Under the pieces are notes generated by a model that saw only the letters and a list, made by a program, of their open reading frames with translations, made no database searches and was not told where the DNA came from. The translations under genes and the position numbers were made by a program. From contig MU405278.1 in NCBI GenBank assembly GCA_022836615.1, positions 68,492 to 132,491 of the forward strand: 64,000 nucleotides of DNA, in the 5' to 3' direction. Of the stretch, positions 22,439 to 33,566 are shown in pieces; positions within the stretch are counted from its first letter, which is position 1; the number at the start of each line of letters is the position of its first letter. The stretch is from Annulohypoxylon bovei var. microspora. Taxonomy: Eukaryota > Ascomycota > Sordariomycetes > Xylariales > Hypoxylaceae.

Positions 22439-23975
22439 TTACCAGGACTCAGCGCTGGGTTTTGTAGTGGACAATTCTTCCTGGCATTCGCTTTCAAGAG
22501 CACTCCGGGCACGCCGGATTTTGAACGCTCCCTGAGTGCCTGATAAGTCGACGGAGACGTCTGCTGTAACGTCTACCCAGTCATCATATTTCTAAAAAAT
22601 ATGTTAGAATACCTACACAACTAAAAGTGGAATATAAGAAATATTGAAAGAACCAACCTTAGCGAGACCTAATAGTACGACTTTCTTTATAACCTGTAGT
22701 GTACTAACAGCGCCAATGACGAAGGGAATGAGCTGTCCTGCGCTGTCGATTGAATATATCCCTTGGATATCATTCCATGCTAAAGTAAACTCGATACTAA
22801 GTATAAACCAGACGATGCCGAATATGACGAAGATATTCCAAAACAAGCAGAGGCGACGGGCTAGGTAACTGCGATACGAACCGCTCGTTAGTAGGAATAA
22901 TGCTCGAAGATTTCTAATATATAACTCACACTGTTCTCTGAGATGGCATATTCCTACTCTCTACTCGTGCACTAGATACACGCCGCTCTTCAGCCTTTCC
23001 CCTCCCTAGATATATTATTAGTTTAAGAACATCGGAAAACCGGTAGGTTTCTTCGCTTGGTCTGGACAGGAAATCTAGAATGTCAATGTACCCCCTAAGT
23101 TGAGATAACATAGTGGGATCCAAACGGCGACTGAGGTTAGTGAATGACGAGTTGATTCGGTCTAATGGTCGCCTCAGACGTTGTGGCACCCCAGGTAATA
23201 TGAAATGCAGCAAATCTCTATACAAAGCCAGCATTGTATGGTGCACGATCCGCGCCGTCAGTTGAAACAACAGCAAGAATGGCGGGAAGACGATAATCGC
23301 GATGAAAATCGAGACGGACTTGAAGAAGCCAACAATGGCACCGCTCAGCTGCTGCCTCGAAAAGAAGAATACGAACGGAGGATCGCAAGTCTGGCCAGCC
23401 AATCGGTAGTTGGGCTGCGAAGCAAACCAGAGCCAGATATTGACGGCCGTAAGCATGCAGGCTGTCGTCGTCCGCCAAAAGACTCCCGACCACGATAGAT
23501 GGTAAGGCTTGAGCGGCGAGACATAATTCAACCGCAAGTTGGTCCTGCCGCCGAGCATCCTCCACGCAAAGCTGAACCAGGACAGATCCTGTAAGGATCC
23601 TCTCACCGCTCTCTGCAACCGGTCCAGGTGCTGAATCAGCTCAGCGACAGAGTCTGGACGGAGGAAGTGCAGCCTCAACCCGAACGTGCTCAACGTGGTC
23701 ACGAAGAAGCCAAGCGCAAACTGCAGCATGATGTACGTCTCTACGGGCTCTAGGGTGGGGCTGTCAGCGAAGGTCGCGATCATGGTGGCGACCAGGATGG
23801 CGAAGACGAAGACGGAGTTGACGTCGTACACGGACTGTGCCGATAGGGGGTCCACGAGCAGGCTGACCCAGGCCGTTACCCATTGCAGGTACACGCCGAT
23901 TCGGATGCCCAACCCGTAGAAGTCCGGGTTGCCCACGATGGCGTCGCAGTTTAGAGCCTCCGCGGGGGAGGACAT
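22439..23975 (-). CDS. Polytopic membrane protein of unknown function
   Basis: Three exons (22930-23975, 22658-22868, 22439-22591) join in phase to 469 residues. Introns use GTGAGT..CGCAG and GTTGGT..TTTAG. The N-terminus contains GLGIRIGVYLQWVTAWVS, a motif I associate with a common but uncharacterised Pezizomycotina membrane-protein family. Hydrophobic segments lie near residues 23-40, 55-70, 83-100, 170-190, 215-245 and 355-390. The second exon supplies FWNIFVIFGIVWFILSIEFT and a tail that ends RARSALESECQEELS. The first loop is acidic and the C-terminal tail is cytosol-like. There are no visible transport motifs. It is likely a plasma-membrane or endomembrane protein with unknown substrate. 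Confidence 0.8.
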
Positions 23976-26017
23976 GTCGTCCGAAGTTACACGTGGTAGA
24001 ACCCGTGTCGCTCACAGTTACGACGCGTGGCTCGACAAGGGTTTTCGATGGAAAGCAAATTGTCTTGGGTGACGATCACCCTAATCTGCAGCATGCATGG
24101 ACAGCACAGTTCCGCTGACTGTCTGAGTTTATGTGCTATATATGGCAATCTTTCATTTGATAGACAGTGAGGTCAATGTTATGAAGACCGCAAACAGAAG
24201 GATTCACAGCCATCGCTATCATGTTATTTTCTCATTCAGCTCTCTCACATTACTGCGACGTGGGGGCGGAAACTTCCTGATCTGCAAGAGGACAGCCAAA
24301 TTTAGTGCGCAGCCAATTATCATTCACGTTGTTCGGTCGGTCGCCATCGTCATTGGCTGGTGGATTCCTAAGGGATTCGCTACCATTTAGGCTCTCCTAC
24401 ATCCAGTAGGACCCGACAGCTTGGGTATTGAAAAACCAACGGTATGGCGAGTCCCGAATAACATGACTAGGTACCTTGGTAAGCTTGATACAGGTAAGCG
24501 GTAAACAGATCTATTCCGTTAAGCGTCACAATTCCGAGGCAGTCTTCGTCTATGTATGAACAATTCTCCGAATGGGCCGGCTCCCGAGGTCCAGTACTAG
24601 TATTAGTTTGGAAGCAAAACAAAAAAGAAAAGAAAAGAAAAGAATAAAAGAAAAAAGGAAAAAAGGGGAAAATAATAATTAGGGGACGGTCAAAACAGTC
24701 TAACCTATATTGACCTAGGCAATTTACATAATATCACAAGAACCTCTATGCGCCCCGAGCACTTGTAACGTTACTCCGGAACTCGTTCCGATTGATCTTT
24801 TTATTCCTTGGTTTATGCTGTTTATGTAGTGAAGACGAAGAAAATTAAAATGAGAGTCCGTGTATAATTCATAATATGGAGAATAAGGCTTAATGTCAGG
24901 TCAGGTCTTACATAATATACATACCTTGGTAATAAGTCAGAAGCGAAAAGTATAATCTGACACGAAAAAAAGGCTCCAAGACTTGTGAACCAAACCGCCG
25001 GGATGTACTACGTACTATTCCAATGAGGCCGATGTCCCGCCAGCTTGGTTAAGCCATCGTTACACAGCATGGACCCCTACCCCATGTTCCGTATCGGTCG
25101 GTACTTGTAACCTAATATTATCACCGAATATATCCATGATCATATCATGTTGTTTCTATCGTTGATCATATCTTAACATGTATAACTGATTCTCAATTAT
25201 GAATTTCCAATTTCTAAGCAATATGGTATCTTCTTGAGGTGGATACTTAGGGTTGCGTTCTGTCCGGCTTGTCTCTTGTCAAGTGGTCAGTGCGTCCATG
25301 TTATAGTCCGACTAACCCTATCTATAGCACAAGAGGTACGTACCTTGTGTAAGATCTCCTTTACTCGGAAGCTTGAATATTCCCAAAAACAACTCTTCTC
25401 TTGAATACCATCACAATAATAACATGAATGAGCCGAGCGTTTGATTTTACATGACTATTAATTTTGATTAATTATCTCGACTCCATTTCAGCCCTTATTT
25501 GATATATTATACTACATATGTATGGAAGTTCCCAGGTTTAAAGTCTCCACATCGAGACAAAGCCGAGCTCGGTGCCACGCGCTCACCGACTGAAGGGAAC
25601 TTACCCAACTTACCCTGCCGCCGTCTGCGGTGAGTTCCAAATTGCTGGGTCGGTACGTTCCTATTCTTGGGGCCCCGACTGTACCATCACCTCGCTTCTG
25701 GTAAGGACCGCTCGACTCTCATTGACGGTCTCGACGCCTCCATCTGCGGGTAAGCGGGGATCTCCCTAGTTATAGCCAATAGACCGCCGTTTCGATATTT
25801 GGCGGACACCCTTGGCGGGGCTTTTCTCCGTTGCGCTGGAACCCATCCGCATCGTGATCATTGATCACCACACACACCACCAGAGATCCCCTTCTCCAGT
25901 CTCTCCTCCAGAACTAGAAACTAGAAAGTAGAAACTAGAAAAAAAGAAGAGAAATAGTCGTTTAATGTTCCTTTGTCGCCGCCACATTGTAACCTCGTCC
26001 CAAGGGTATTCGGGTCA
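23976..26017. other. Divergent intergenic region with a purine tract (2 kb)
   Basis: Two divergent genes flank it. A nearly pure A/G tract on the plus strand, built from AAGAA units, spans about 24621-24671. GATATATTATACTACATATG near 25500 is AT-rich. From 25570 to 25900 the sequence is GC-richer and ends in a CT-rich leader before the methyltransferase gene. No gene was recognised. Confidence 0.35.
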
Positions 26018-27259
26018 ATGACGGAACCATCAGGATCGCGCGGAGGACCTTCAGGTAAGCCAATGCCTACGAGGAGCGCAGAGCAAGACGTCCAAAACGA
26101 CATCGACTCGGTTATGTCGTTATCCGCTGACGAGGACGGCTTCGATGGCTTCTCAGGCATGCTTTCTGCCGATTCTATATCTATGTCCGAAGACGTCCGC
26201 GAATACGTCTTCGAGAACTCGCGCCGCTATCACAAGTATAGTGAGGGGCGCTATCACTTTCCTAACGATGATGCCGAGCAAGAGCGCGAGGATCTGCAGC
26301 ACGCCATGGTCATGCTTTTGTGCGATGGCAAGCTGCACTTTGCGCCTCTCGACAACCCTCAGTCGATTCTCGATATCGGCACGGGGACGGGCATCTGGGC
26401 CATAGACAGTAAGCAAGCCCTCTGCCGGGGGGTGACACACCTGACTTAGTCTTGACTCAGCACTAACAAGCTCACTTTTTTTCGCCCTTTACTAGTGGGT
26501 GACGAGTATCCCGGTGCAGAAATCTTAGGAATAGATCTCAGCCCGATACAACCACTTTGGGTGCCTCGCAATGTGCAATTCCTCGTCGACAACGTAGAGG
26601 AGGAGTGGGTTCAACCGCCAAACTCGCTAGACTACATCCACTCGCGCCAGATGGCACCATCGATACGGGACTGGCCCGCAATTATATCTGAGGCGTTCAA
26701 GTAAGCTTTCTCCCACGCTGCCGGATGCAATCACTCACCGCAACGAAAAACCGTTGACCCAGAACTTAAAAAATCTCGCAGGGCGTTAAAACCGGGAGGG
26801 TGGCTCGAGCTCCAGGACTTAAAGTGCGTCGCCGGGTGCGACGACGGCACGATGCGCGAGGACGACGCCCTGGCCGGCTTCGCCGACACGCTCGCGGAGG
26901 CGCTGTGCAAGCTCGAAATCGATTGTATCGAGTCCGTGGAGAACTACGCGCGGTGGCTGACGGAGGCCGGCTTCATCAACGTCAAGGAGATCAAGCTCAA
27001 GGCCCCGCTGGGGACGTGGCCGACTGATCCACACCAGGCGAAGGTCGGTCTGTACAACAGGAATATGATATACGACGGCCTGCACGGCTTCACCATCCGG
27101 CCATATACCCACGGCCTGGGATGGACACCGGAGGAGGTCGAGGTCTACCTGGTCGACGTGCGGAAGGCGATTCTCAAGTCAGAGGCGCACATCTACCTCC
27201 CGTTCCAGTCCGTCTACGCGCAGAAACCCCTGAAAGCGCCGAGGCCGCGCACGCTCTAA
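26018..27259 (+). CDS. LaeA-like SAM-dependent methyltransferase
   Basis: Three exons (26018-26408, 26496-26700, 26782-27259) join in phase to 357 residues. Introns use GTAAGC..ACTAG (branch CACTAAC) and GTAAGC..CGCAG. After an acidic Ser-rich N-terminus, EDVREYVFENSRRYHKY precedes the SAM-binding motif I, SILDIGTGTGIWAID (about residues 116-130). The acidic end of the next strand is in ILGIDLSPIQP, and LKPGGWLELQD forms the post-III region. This arrangement matches the fungal LaeA-like/TAM-domain methyltransferases, which include regulators of secondary metabolism as well as pathway enzymes. It lacks any obvious biosynthetic neighbours, so the substrate is not indicated. The length is close to LaeA (about 370 residues). 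Confidence 0.85.
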
Positions 27260-30200
27260 CATAGATACATAACGACGAGGTGCTCGCGGCTTGACATATA
27301 GAGCGGTGGTTGGCGTACGACACAACCTGCATGAATTCACGACTCCATTCGGCGTCTTATCGGATTCGGGCGTAACTTAAAGGATCGGCTTCTCATTTGG
27401 ATACCAGTGTAGTCGACGGTGGTTTTTCCCTCGCGCTGCGTTTTTAGAAAAGGGGGCGGGGCAGGCATTCCGGGGCGAAAGCGAGGCAAAGGCATAGAGA
27501 TGAATCTTTTTTTTTCGCGCTGTTTTATACATACCTACCGGCCGGCTTACTTGGCGTTGCTGTCGCTGTTGCTGTTTCCGTGCGTTCCCATATTAGTGGG
27601 TTATCCATCGGGGTCGGTTTACGAGCTTGCTGGTCGGTTTACGAGCATGCCGTCTCGCGCGGCGGCTTAGGCGGAAACTGCATTGCGGCTTTTTGGCTTT
27701 ACGGCTTTACGTACGAGGCCAAGGTGTATATAGGGGGGGTTCGGTATGGGATACCTCTGGACACCATATACTTAGCATATCTATCACGAAAATTAGAAAT
27801 CAAATTGTATTAACTTTATGGGTTTGATTGTTTACTTGCCTTTAGGGGTTTATGGTGTATCGAAGTCCGTGTACATGTGGTAGGTTAAGATGCGAGTTGA
27901 CCTACATAAGTAGAGAACTATAGAACACATTCGTCGAGTGTATTCAATGAGGTATTTGCATGTCCATTAGGTTAGGGTTCAAAGGGGGGTTTGGCTTGGG
28001 GAAATTATTATTGAGACCCGAGTTTCGAATGAAGCACAGAAGGCTCACTGGTAACCACCACCTAATAATAACTATTTGAAGATAGTAATTATACTATAAG
28101 ATAAAATTTTATATCTAACAATTTTGGTGGAATACTGTTTCCCGCGGAGACCTCTTCCAGTGGCTGAACTGTCGCTAACTTGTTCAAGATTGCACGCGAA
28201 AGTGTCTAAGCCGGAGGCTTTGAAACACCAATGAGACCCCCTCACAACTAGCTGTACGACGCGCCACATGAGCATGGTCAACTCGACCATCTGCAAGCCT
28301 TCGGTGTGTTATTTAACGATGCTTCATGCCGTCTCCCTCCTCGGCATGGAAGTCTTTTAGGGTTAATTTGGAAGCTCTTCGAGTATCATATCTTCTAGAA
28401 ACTAGGTAGTTGAGAATCTATTTCATTAGCGAATATTGATTCAATCGTTCCTTGACAGTATATAATTACTTAGCTACTGGTGTGACATAAAAGCCGGGGT
28501 TAAGTCATAATAAGCCACATGATTATTAGTTTAATGTAATGTAACATGATGAAATGAGGAGTATATGGACTGTATGATTACTTACATACGTACTGTATGG
28601 TATTCGATGTATAGAAGGTTCTTTCTGTTGGGAGGAAAGGGGCAAGACGCGGGGAAAGGGGTGATCTCTACCTTAATATTTATATGGTTACCATATATAT
28701 AGGTATGAATACTAGGTATAGCTACGTTTTACAAGTAATATGCAAGCTATTAACTCAAGCTATCTTGTAGGTTTGACAGCAACTTGACATGTACAGGCTT
28801 GGCATTTGGATCAGATTTGATCTCCAATAATGTGGCATTATTGCCGCAACGTAGCTTGACAAAACTGAAGTAAAGGAGGGGAGGCTCACCTACCCTACGG
28901 CCACTCAATCTTTATAATATTCTACTTTTCATCTTTGAAGCTTCCTTGAATTCGTGAGCTAGGTGATCATATGTCTCAACGGACGTTATTGAAAATTTAT
29001 AATCGAAACATGTAGGTCGTAATGGGAGCAATTGTAATGACTGTCGTAGAGGATAGGTTATTAGAGAAAGTTAAAACCAGTTATAGTTAATCAGCTAAAA
29101 CTTAGGTAAGAAGTTATTCTTATATAAATTAACCTAGCTTTTTACAAACTTAGCCTGTATGATTTCCCCCTATTCTTTGACTTGGTCACCAATTCGAAAT
29201 TGTAGGCTTCTCTAAACACCACTTAAATGAATTATTCACAATTCAAAGCCGTGGGACTCTGCCACCTTTACTTGTAGTACGGTCTGGTCTTCTCTCGTCT
29301 GGGGCTTCACCAAAATGGCACTCGACGCTACGCCTAAATTCCTAGAAAATGTGCATCTCGCTACAAGGTCTTTAAGAGAAATAGAAGGATCGCCGTTACT
29401 TGTTGTCTGAGTTCGCATTTAAAAGATTCAATATACCTTGCGCTTAACGTGGAGGAGAGCGATATGCTAGAATGCGATATTACTGGTGTTGGACATACTC
29501 TCGTTCGGGACTTATTAGGAACCTCCACGCTGTGCTCGAGCCTACGAGATGGACGGCTTCTATGGCACGTAACCTGACGGGCTCCATCGCATATTTGGAA
29601 AACGATTGTAAAGGCCGTGCCCGAAGCTTCGCCATAGTTGTTTAGACCGGGCAGTCTGGGTTTCTAGTCATCGCTTCGGTAATCCCGTCTGCTAACCCGA
29701 ACGTATCGCATTAGATACCTATATCTTCACGACCTCGTCGCCAACATTTCGGCTGCACCTACCTATATAGAATAGGCCATTCTCGCGATGAGATATCATA
29801 TTATCACTTGGCTATAGCTGTGGGCATAGACAGAAGCTTTTGTGGACATTCGGAAGAGACGGACGCTGTTCGCACGATTAATAGCTCTGTTCCTAAAAGA
29901 CAGGTGACCAACTGCCACTTTTACAGCACACCATTAACGAGCAATCACGACGAAAGTTCCGAGAAACTCGGCCAAAACTATGCATGGGTGTGCTTCGTGA
30001 AGGAATGGAATGGAAAAATGTCGATGATCGAGTTCTGAGACTAGTAGAGGCTCTTCTGCCTGCCAGGGACTTCAATGCAGGATAAAAACATGAAAGTAGC
30101 ATCTCAATTCTCTTAGCTTACATTATCTAAATAGTTCTAAAGCTGTTAACATCTCAGTTGGGAAAATGTATAAGCGAGCACGTTACTATACCAAATGATC

Positions 30201-32493
30201 GAATTTACCCCTTTTCTACGGTTGCCACAAGTCTTGGATGTTGCTCGACAATACGTCAAAAGGGATATATAGTAGAGATAAAGTTTTTCTCTATATAATA
30301 GTTTTACGACTTTAGTTACCTAGTCAACTGATGGTTCTCTTGAGTTCTATTCTCATGAAACTAACATGGACTGTCTCATGGTCTTATTCGATATAGACGC
30401 CTCTCGCTTCGAACACCCTATGAAACTAATAGAGTCTATGTTTCATAGATATTTCTATCTTTTCTCATGAAAATCTTAACATTGCAACAGTATGAGATAA
30501 CTATCGGCAATTCTCGATAGAAACCGATAGACATCCCGAGCGCGTGATCTCATACGAGACCTGTATTATTCAATGATGACAACTTCGGGAGATCTTAATC
30601 CTATGACTAATATATTATATACTATGAAAAGATCATATGATTACGCGTACTTACTACGAGTATAGCTATTTCAAAATTGATCACTCTTAAAATTAGAAAT
30701 AAGGTAGAATTTTTGCTATTTCGTTTGTATGGCCAATGATGGTATTAATTCACAAGCTGGCTGTTTACGACGATGAATATTGCCGGAAGGCATCAGAAAT
30801 TCAAGTTGAATTGCGCGTGTGATAGGATGTATGTCTCTTAATAGTTAAATGATGGATGTTCCGAGACATCTTCAGGTCAGGCTGCTTATCTAATATGAGA
30901 CTATATTCCTTGTGACGCCCAGCCCCCGTCCGGTTAGGGTTATCGGTGATCGTGGCGTTCCTCATTGCGCGAACAAGCGATGTTTAGAATGCAACGACGA
31001 GGTGGTTCTCGGAAAGGTAAGCGAAGATGTTGAATGATACGGAATATGCGAGCTGTCCAATCATGAGAGTATCATGAGAAAGTCGAGTGGGCGTGTCTTC
31101 AGATTTAAAGAAAGGAAAAAAAGGAATGAAACGTGCCGGCAAGATTCGCTGATGGACCTCGCCTAAACCTTCGGATCGTCGAAATAAGCAAGTGCGTTGA
31201 CAAAGATGATGTGGACATTTTCGAGGGATGATTGGTGTTCGGGGCGGCTGAGAGTAGCACGAGGGGGGTACCTTGGTTCAGTACGGGTCGGTAGAGACGG
31301 CCTGCGACGGTACTGCCGGTGAGATTGGTGAGAATTGGTGAGATTCGGTTGGTTACCCCACAAACCACCACTCCGAAAAAGGCCCCTGTCTTGCTGCACG
31401 ATCCCTGAAGCTCTTCCTTCCACTGCTTCTAGGTAGTCAAACCAGTTAGATCAATTCGATCAGTTAGACCAGTTAGACCAGTCAGACCAGTCAAACCAAA
31501 CAGACGTCCGCACTCCACCCTAACTATACATAATCTGGAACATTGCCGAGTCAATTTCTTCGAACAAGCCTCCTAGGTAGGACTAGCTCTTCTTGCTCGT
31601 ACCCGGGACAGCTTTGGTTTTTAGCTGGTTGTCGGATGCATAATGATGGTATTGGGTCATATTGGATTGGATCAGTAATACCTCTATGTATAATACGTAT
31701 CCAGTATTCCGGGGTATTTGGAATGTTAGAAGACATCCGTTAGCCGATAGCCTTATTCACGATTGTAACCTAGGTAGTATATGGATGTCAATGAACATTG
31801 AATATGGATACATTATAGATTTATAGATTCAATCATGCTGAACCAAATATAATTGAATAATATATCAAGTCTATATTCGTTTGTTGTATTTTATGTACTC
31901 TCACCGAATACTGGATCTGCTATAGCTGACAGCCAATGGTCTTATACGCTCAAAGACCGGATTGAAGCTTAAGCCACTTCTAACGCTGACTTAATAACCA
32001 ATTGGCTATTGCTTATTCATACCTATACAACATTGAAGGGTCAGGAGCCATGATTAAGTAACCTCGGAAGTCAAAAAAGCAAATAGGCAAGTACTGGACC
32101 TAGGTAGGTAAAAGAACCTTGAGAGTAAGAGCAAAGAGCAAAAGAGTGCGCGGCTATTATTCCCCAAAGTTCAACTGTGGATTTGCCCCACCTCCAGACG
32201 CAGATCACCCTACCACTCCAGACCACCCATAAATTACCTAGGTAGGAATTAGGAGAAGGGACGAAGAAAAAAAAGGACCCTACAAAAGTCAAAATCAGGT
32301 GGCTCCCATGGCCCCGTGGCCTCTCCCCGCCTTTTACCCCCCCCTCCCCCTTCCCCTACCACATCCAGACCCTAGTCCCTTGTAGACTTTTGCCCCCACA
32401 ATTTTCGACGATGAAAGTTCTCTTGCCCTTCTCCAACTTTTTACACCCTTCCAGCCTTTGTTCTAAACCTAATAACTACATCTTACTTATTCG
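27260..32493. other. Gene-poor AT-rich region (5.2 kb)
   Basis: I found no supportable gene. The sequence is mostly AT-rich with many stops in all frames. Short open frames at 29236-29418 (minus) and 29808-30038 (plus) have no recognisable product. Around 30300-30560 there are several related TCTCATGA/TTCATAG/CGATAGA-type short words on both strands that may be remains of old repeats. The last part (31.4-32.4 kb) carries a tandem repeat and several ACCTAGGTAG motifs before the zinc-finger gene, whose leader is pyrimidine-rich. Confidence 0.35.
31434..31500. repeat. Degenerate tandem repeat of about 10 bases (CAGTTAGAC unit)
   Basis: The unit CAGTTAGAC/CAGTCAGAC/CAGTCAAAC recurs six or seven times in a row with small changes, for example GTTAGACCAGTTAGACCAGT. 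It is non-coding. Confidence 0.75.
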
Positions 32494-33566
32494 ATGGCCG
32501 AGAAGCAAATGGATCAGTCCCAAGCTCGTCGGCGACGTCGTGATGGATCGTCCGGAGTACAGCAGCGTTTGTGTACACACTGCGGACGAAGCTTTAAGCG
32601 GTCTGAGCATTTAGAACGCCACGTTCGAACCCGTTCGTTACCCCAACCCCAACTTTTTCCAAGGTTATCGTGCTTTGTCGTGCTTGTCCATTGATCACTG
32701 ATCTGTAATCCGTGGTCCATCTTAATCCCATCTTACATCCCCTCGATCCCTCTTCGATCTGCACAACCTTACTCCACCAATTCCAATTCCAATTCAAAAG
32801 ATATTGTAATGGCACAAACACACAGATAACATATGCTAATTCCCACTCCCAGACACCAAAGAGAAGCCCTATGTATGCCATTGTGGGTCGGCATATTCAC
32901 GGCGGGATCTCTTGACCCGCCATCAGCGTATTACACATGAAACTCTGTCGCCGAGGTCGCCTGGTGCTCCAGCGTCGGAAGACAATCATCAGTTGGCCGC
33001 AACAGATTCGGATCCGCCCTCCGAAGATGCTGCTTCAACATCATCAGCTCCAATGCCAGAGATGAACATGAATCATGGTCTTCAGCAGCACCAATATTCC
33101 ACAAGCCACGATTTTGGCATTCACAACCACCCCGCTGCTCAGCCCTACCACCCACTAATCACGGGCCAAGAACTTGACTATAATGGTAAGTTGTGTCACT
33201 CCGGCCAGTCTGGGCGACACTACCCTAATTACTCTGTGTAGCCATTCTACCTGATTATTTATTCTCATTCTCATTCTCATTCTTATTCTCACATACTCTC
33301 CTCGATGGCTAATCTTGTATATAGGTCAACACTATTCCGGCTTTGACCACTATCAGGAATTACACAATTTTCCCGAGGGAGCCGGCCTGCCACCAGAATG
33401 GACACACTATCTTCATGTTCATGAACCCAGCTTAGAACAGGATATGGTAGATCCTGCTTTACGAGGCTCAATGGTCGACATATCGTCACCTCTCGCTAAT
33501 GAGAACTTTTCGACCCACTCATACAATCCTTGGATGGCACAGGCGGCCCAGAAATGGAGCAATTAG
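32494..33566 (+). CDS. Short C2H2 zinc-finger transcription factor
   Basis: Three exons (32494-32632, 32853-33185, 33325-33566) join in phase to 237 residues. Intron 1 (220 bases) has an unusual donor GTTCGT, but the branch site GCTAAT and acceptor CCCAG restore the first finger exactly. Finger 1 is CTHCGRSFKRSEHLERHVRTH. After the linker TKEKPY, finger 2 is CHCGSAYSRRDLLTRH, with one residue between its cysteines, a pattern common in fungal factors of this kind. A basic stretch (QARRRRRDG) upstream may be the nuclear signal. The rest is Ser/Pro/His-rich and lacks the fungal-specific transcription factor domain that many relatives carry, so this is a compact member. The targets are unknown. 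Confidence 0.85.
33259..33291. repeat. ATTCTC microsatellite inside an intron
   Basis: Five near-perfect copies of ATTCTC lie inside intron 2 of the C2H2 gene, between its donor (33186) and acceptor (33323-33324). Confidence 0.85.

Noticed and set aside
24133..24390. 85-codon plus-strand frame as a small gene
   Set aside because: The composition is random-like, with no splice or start signals.
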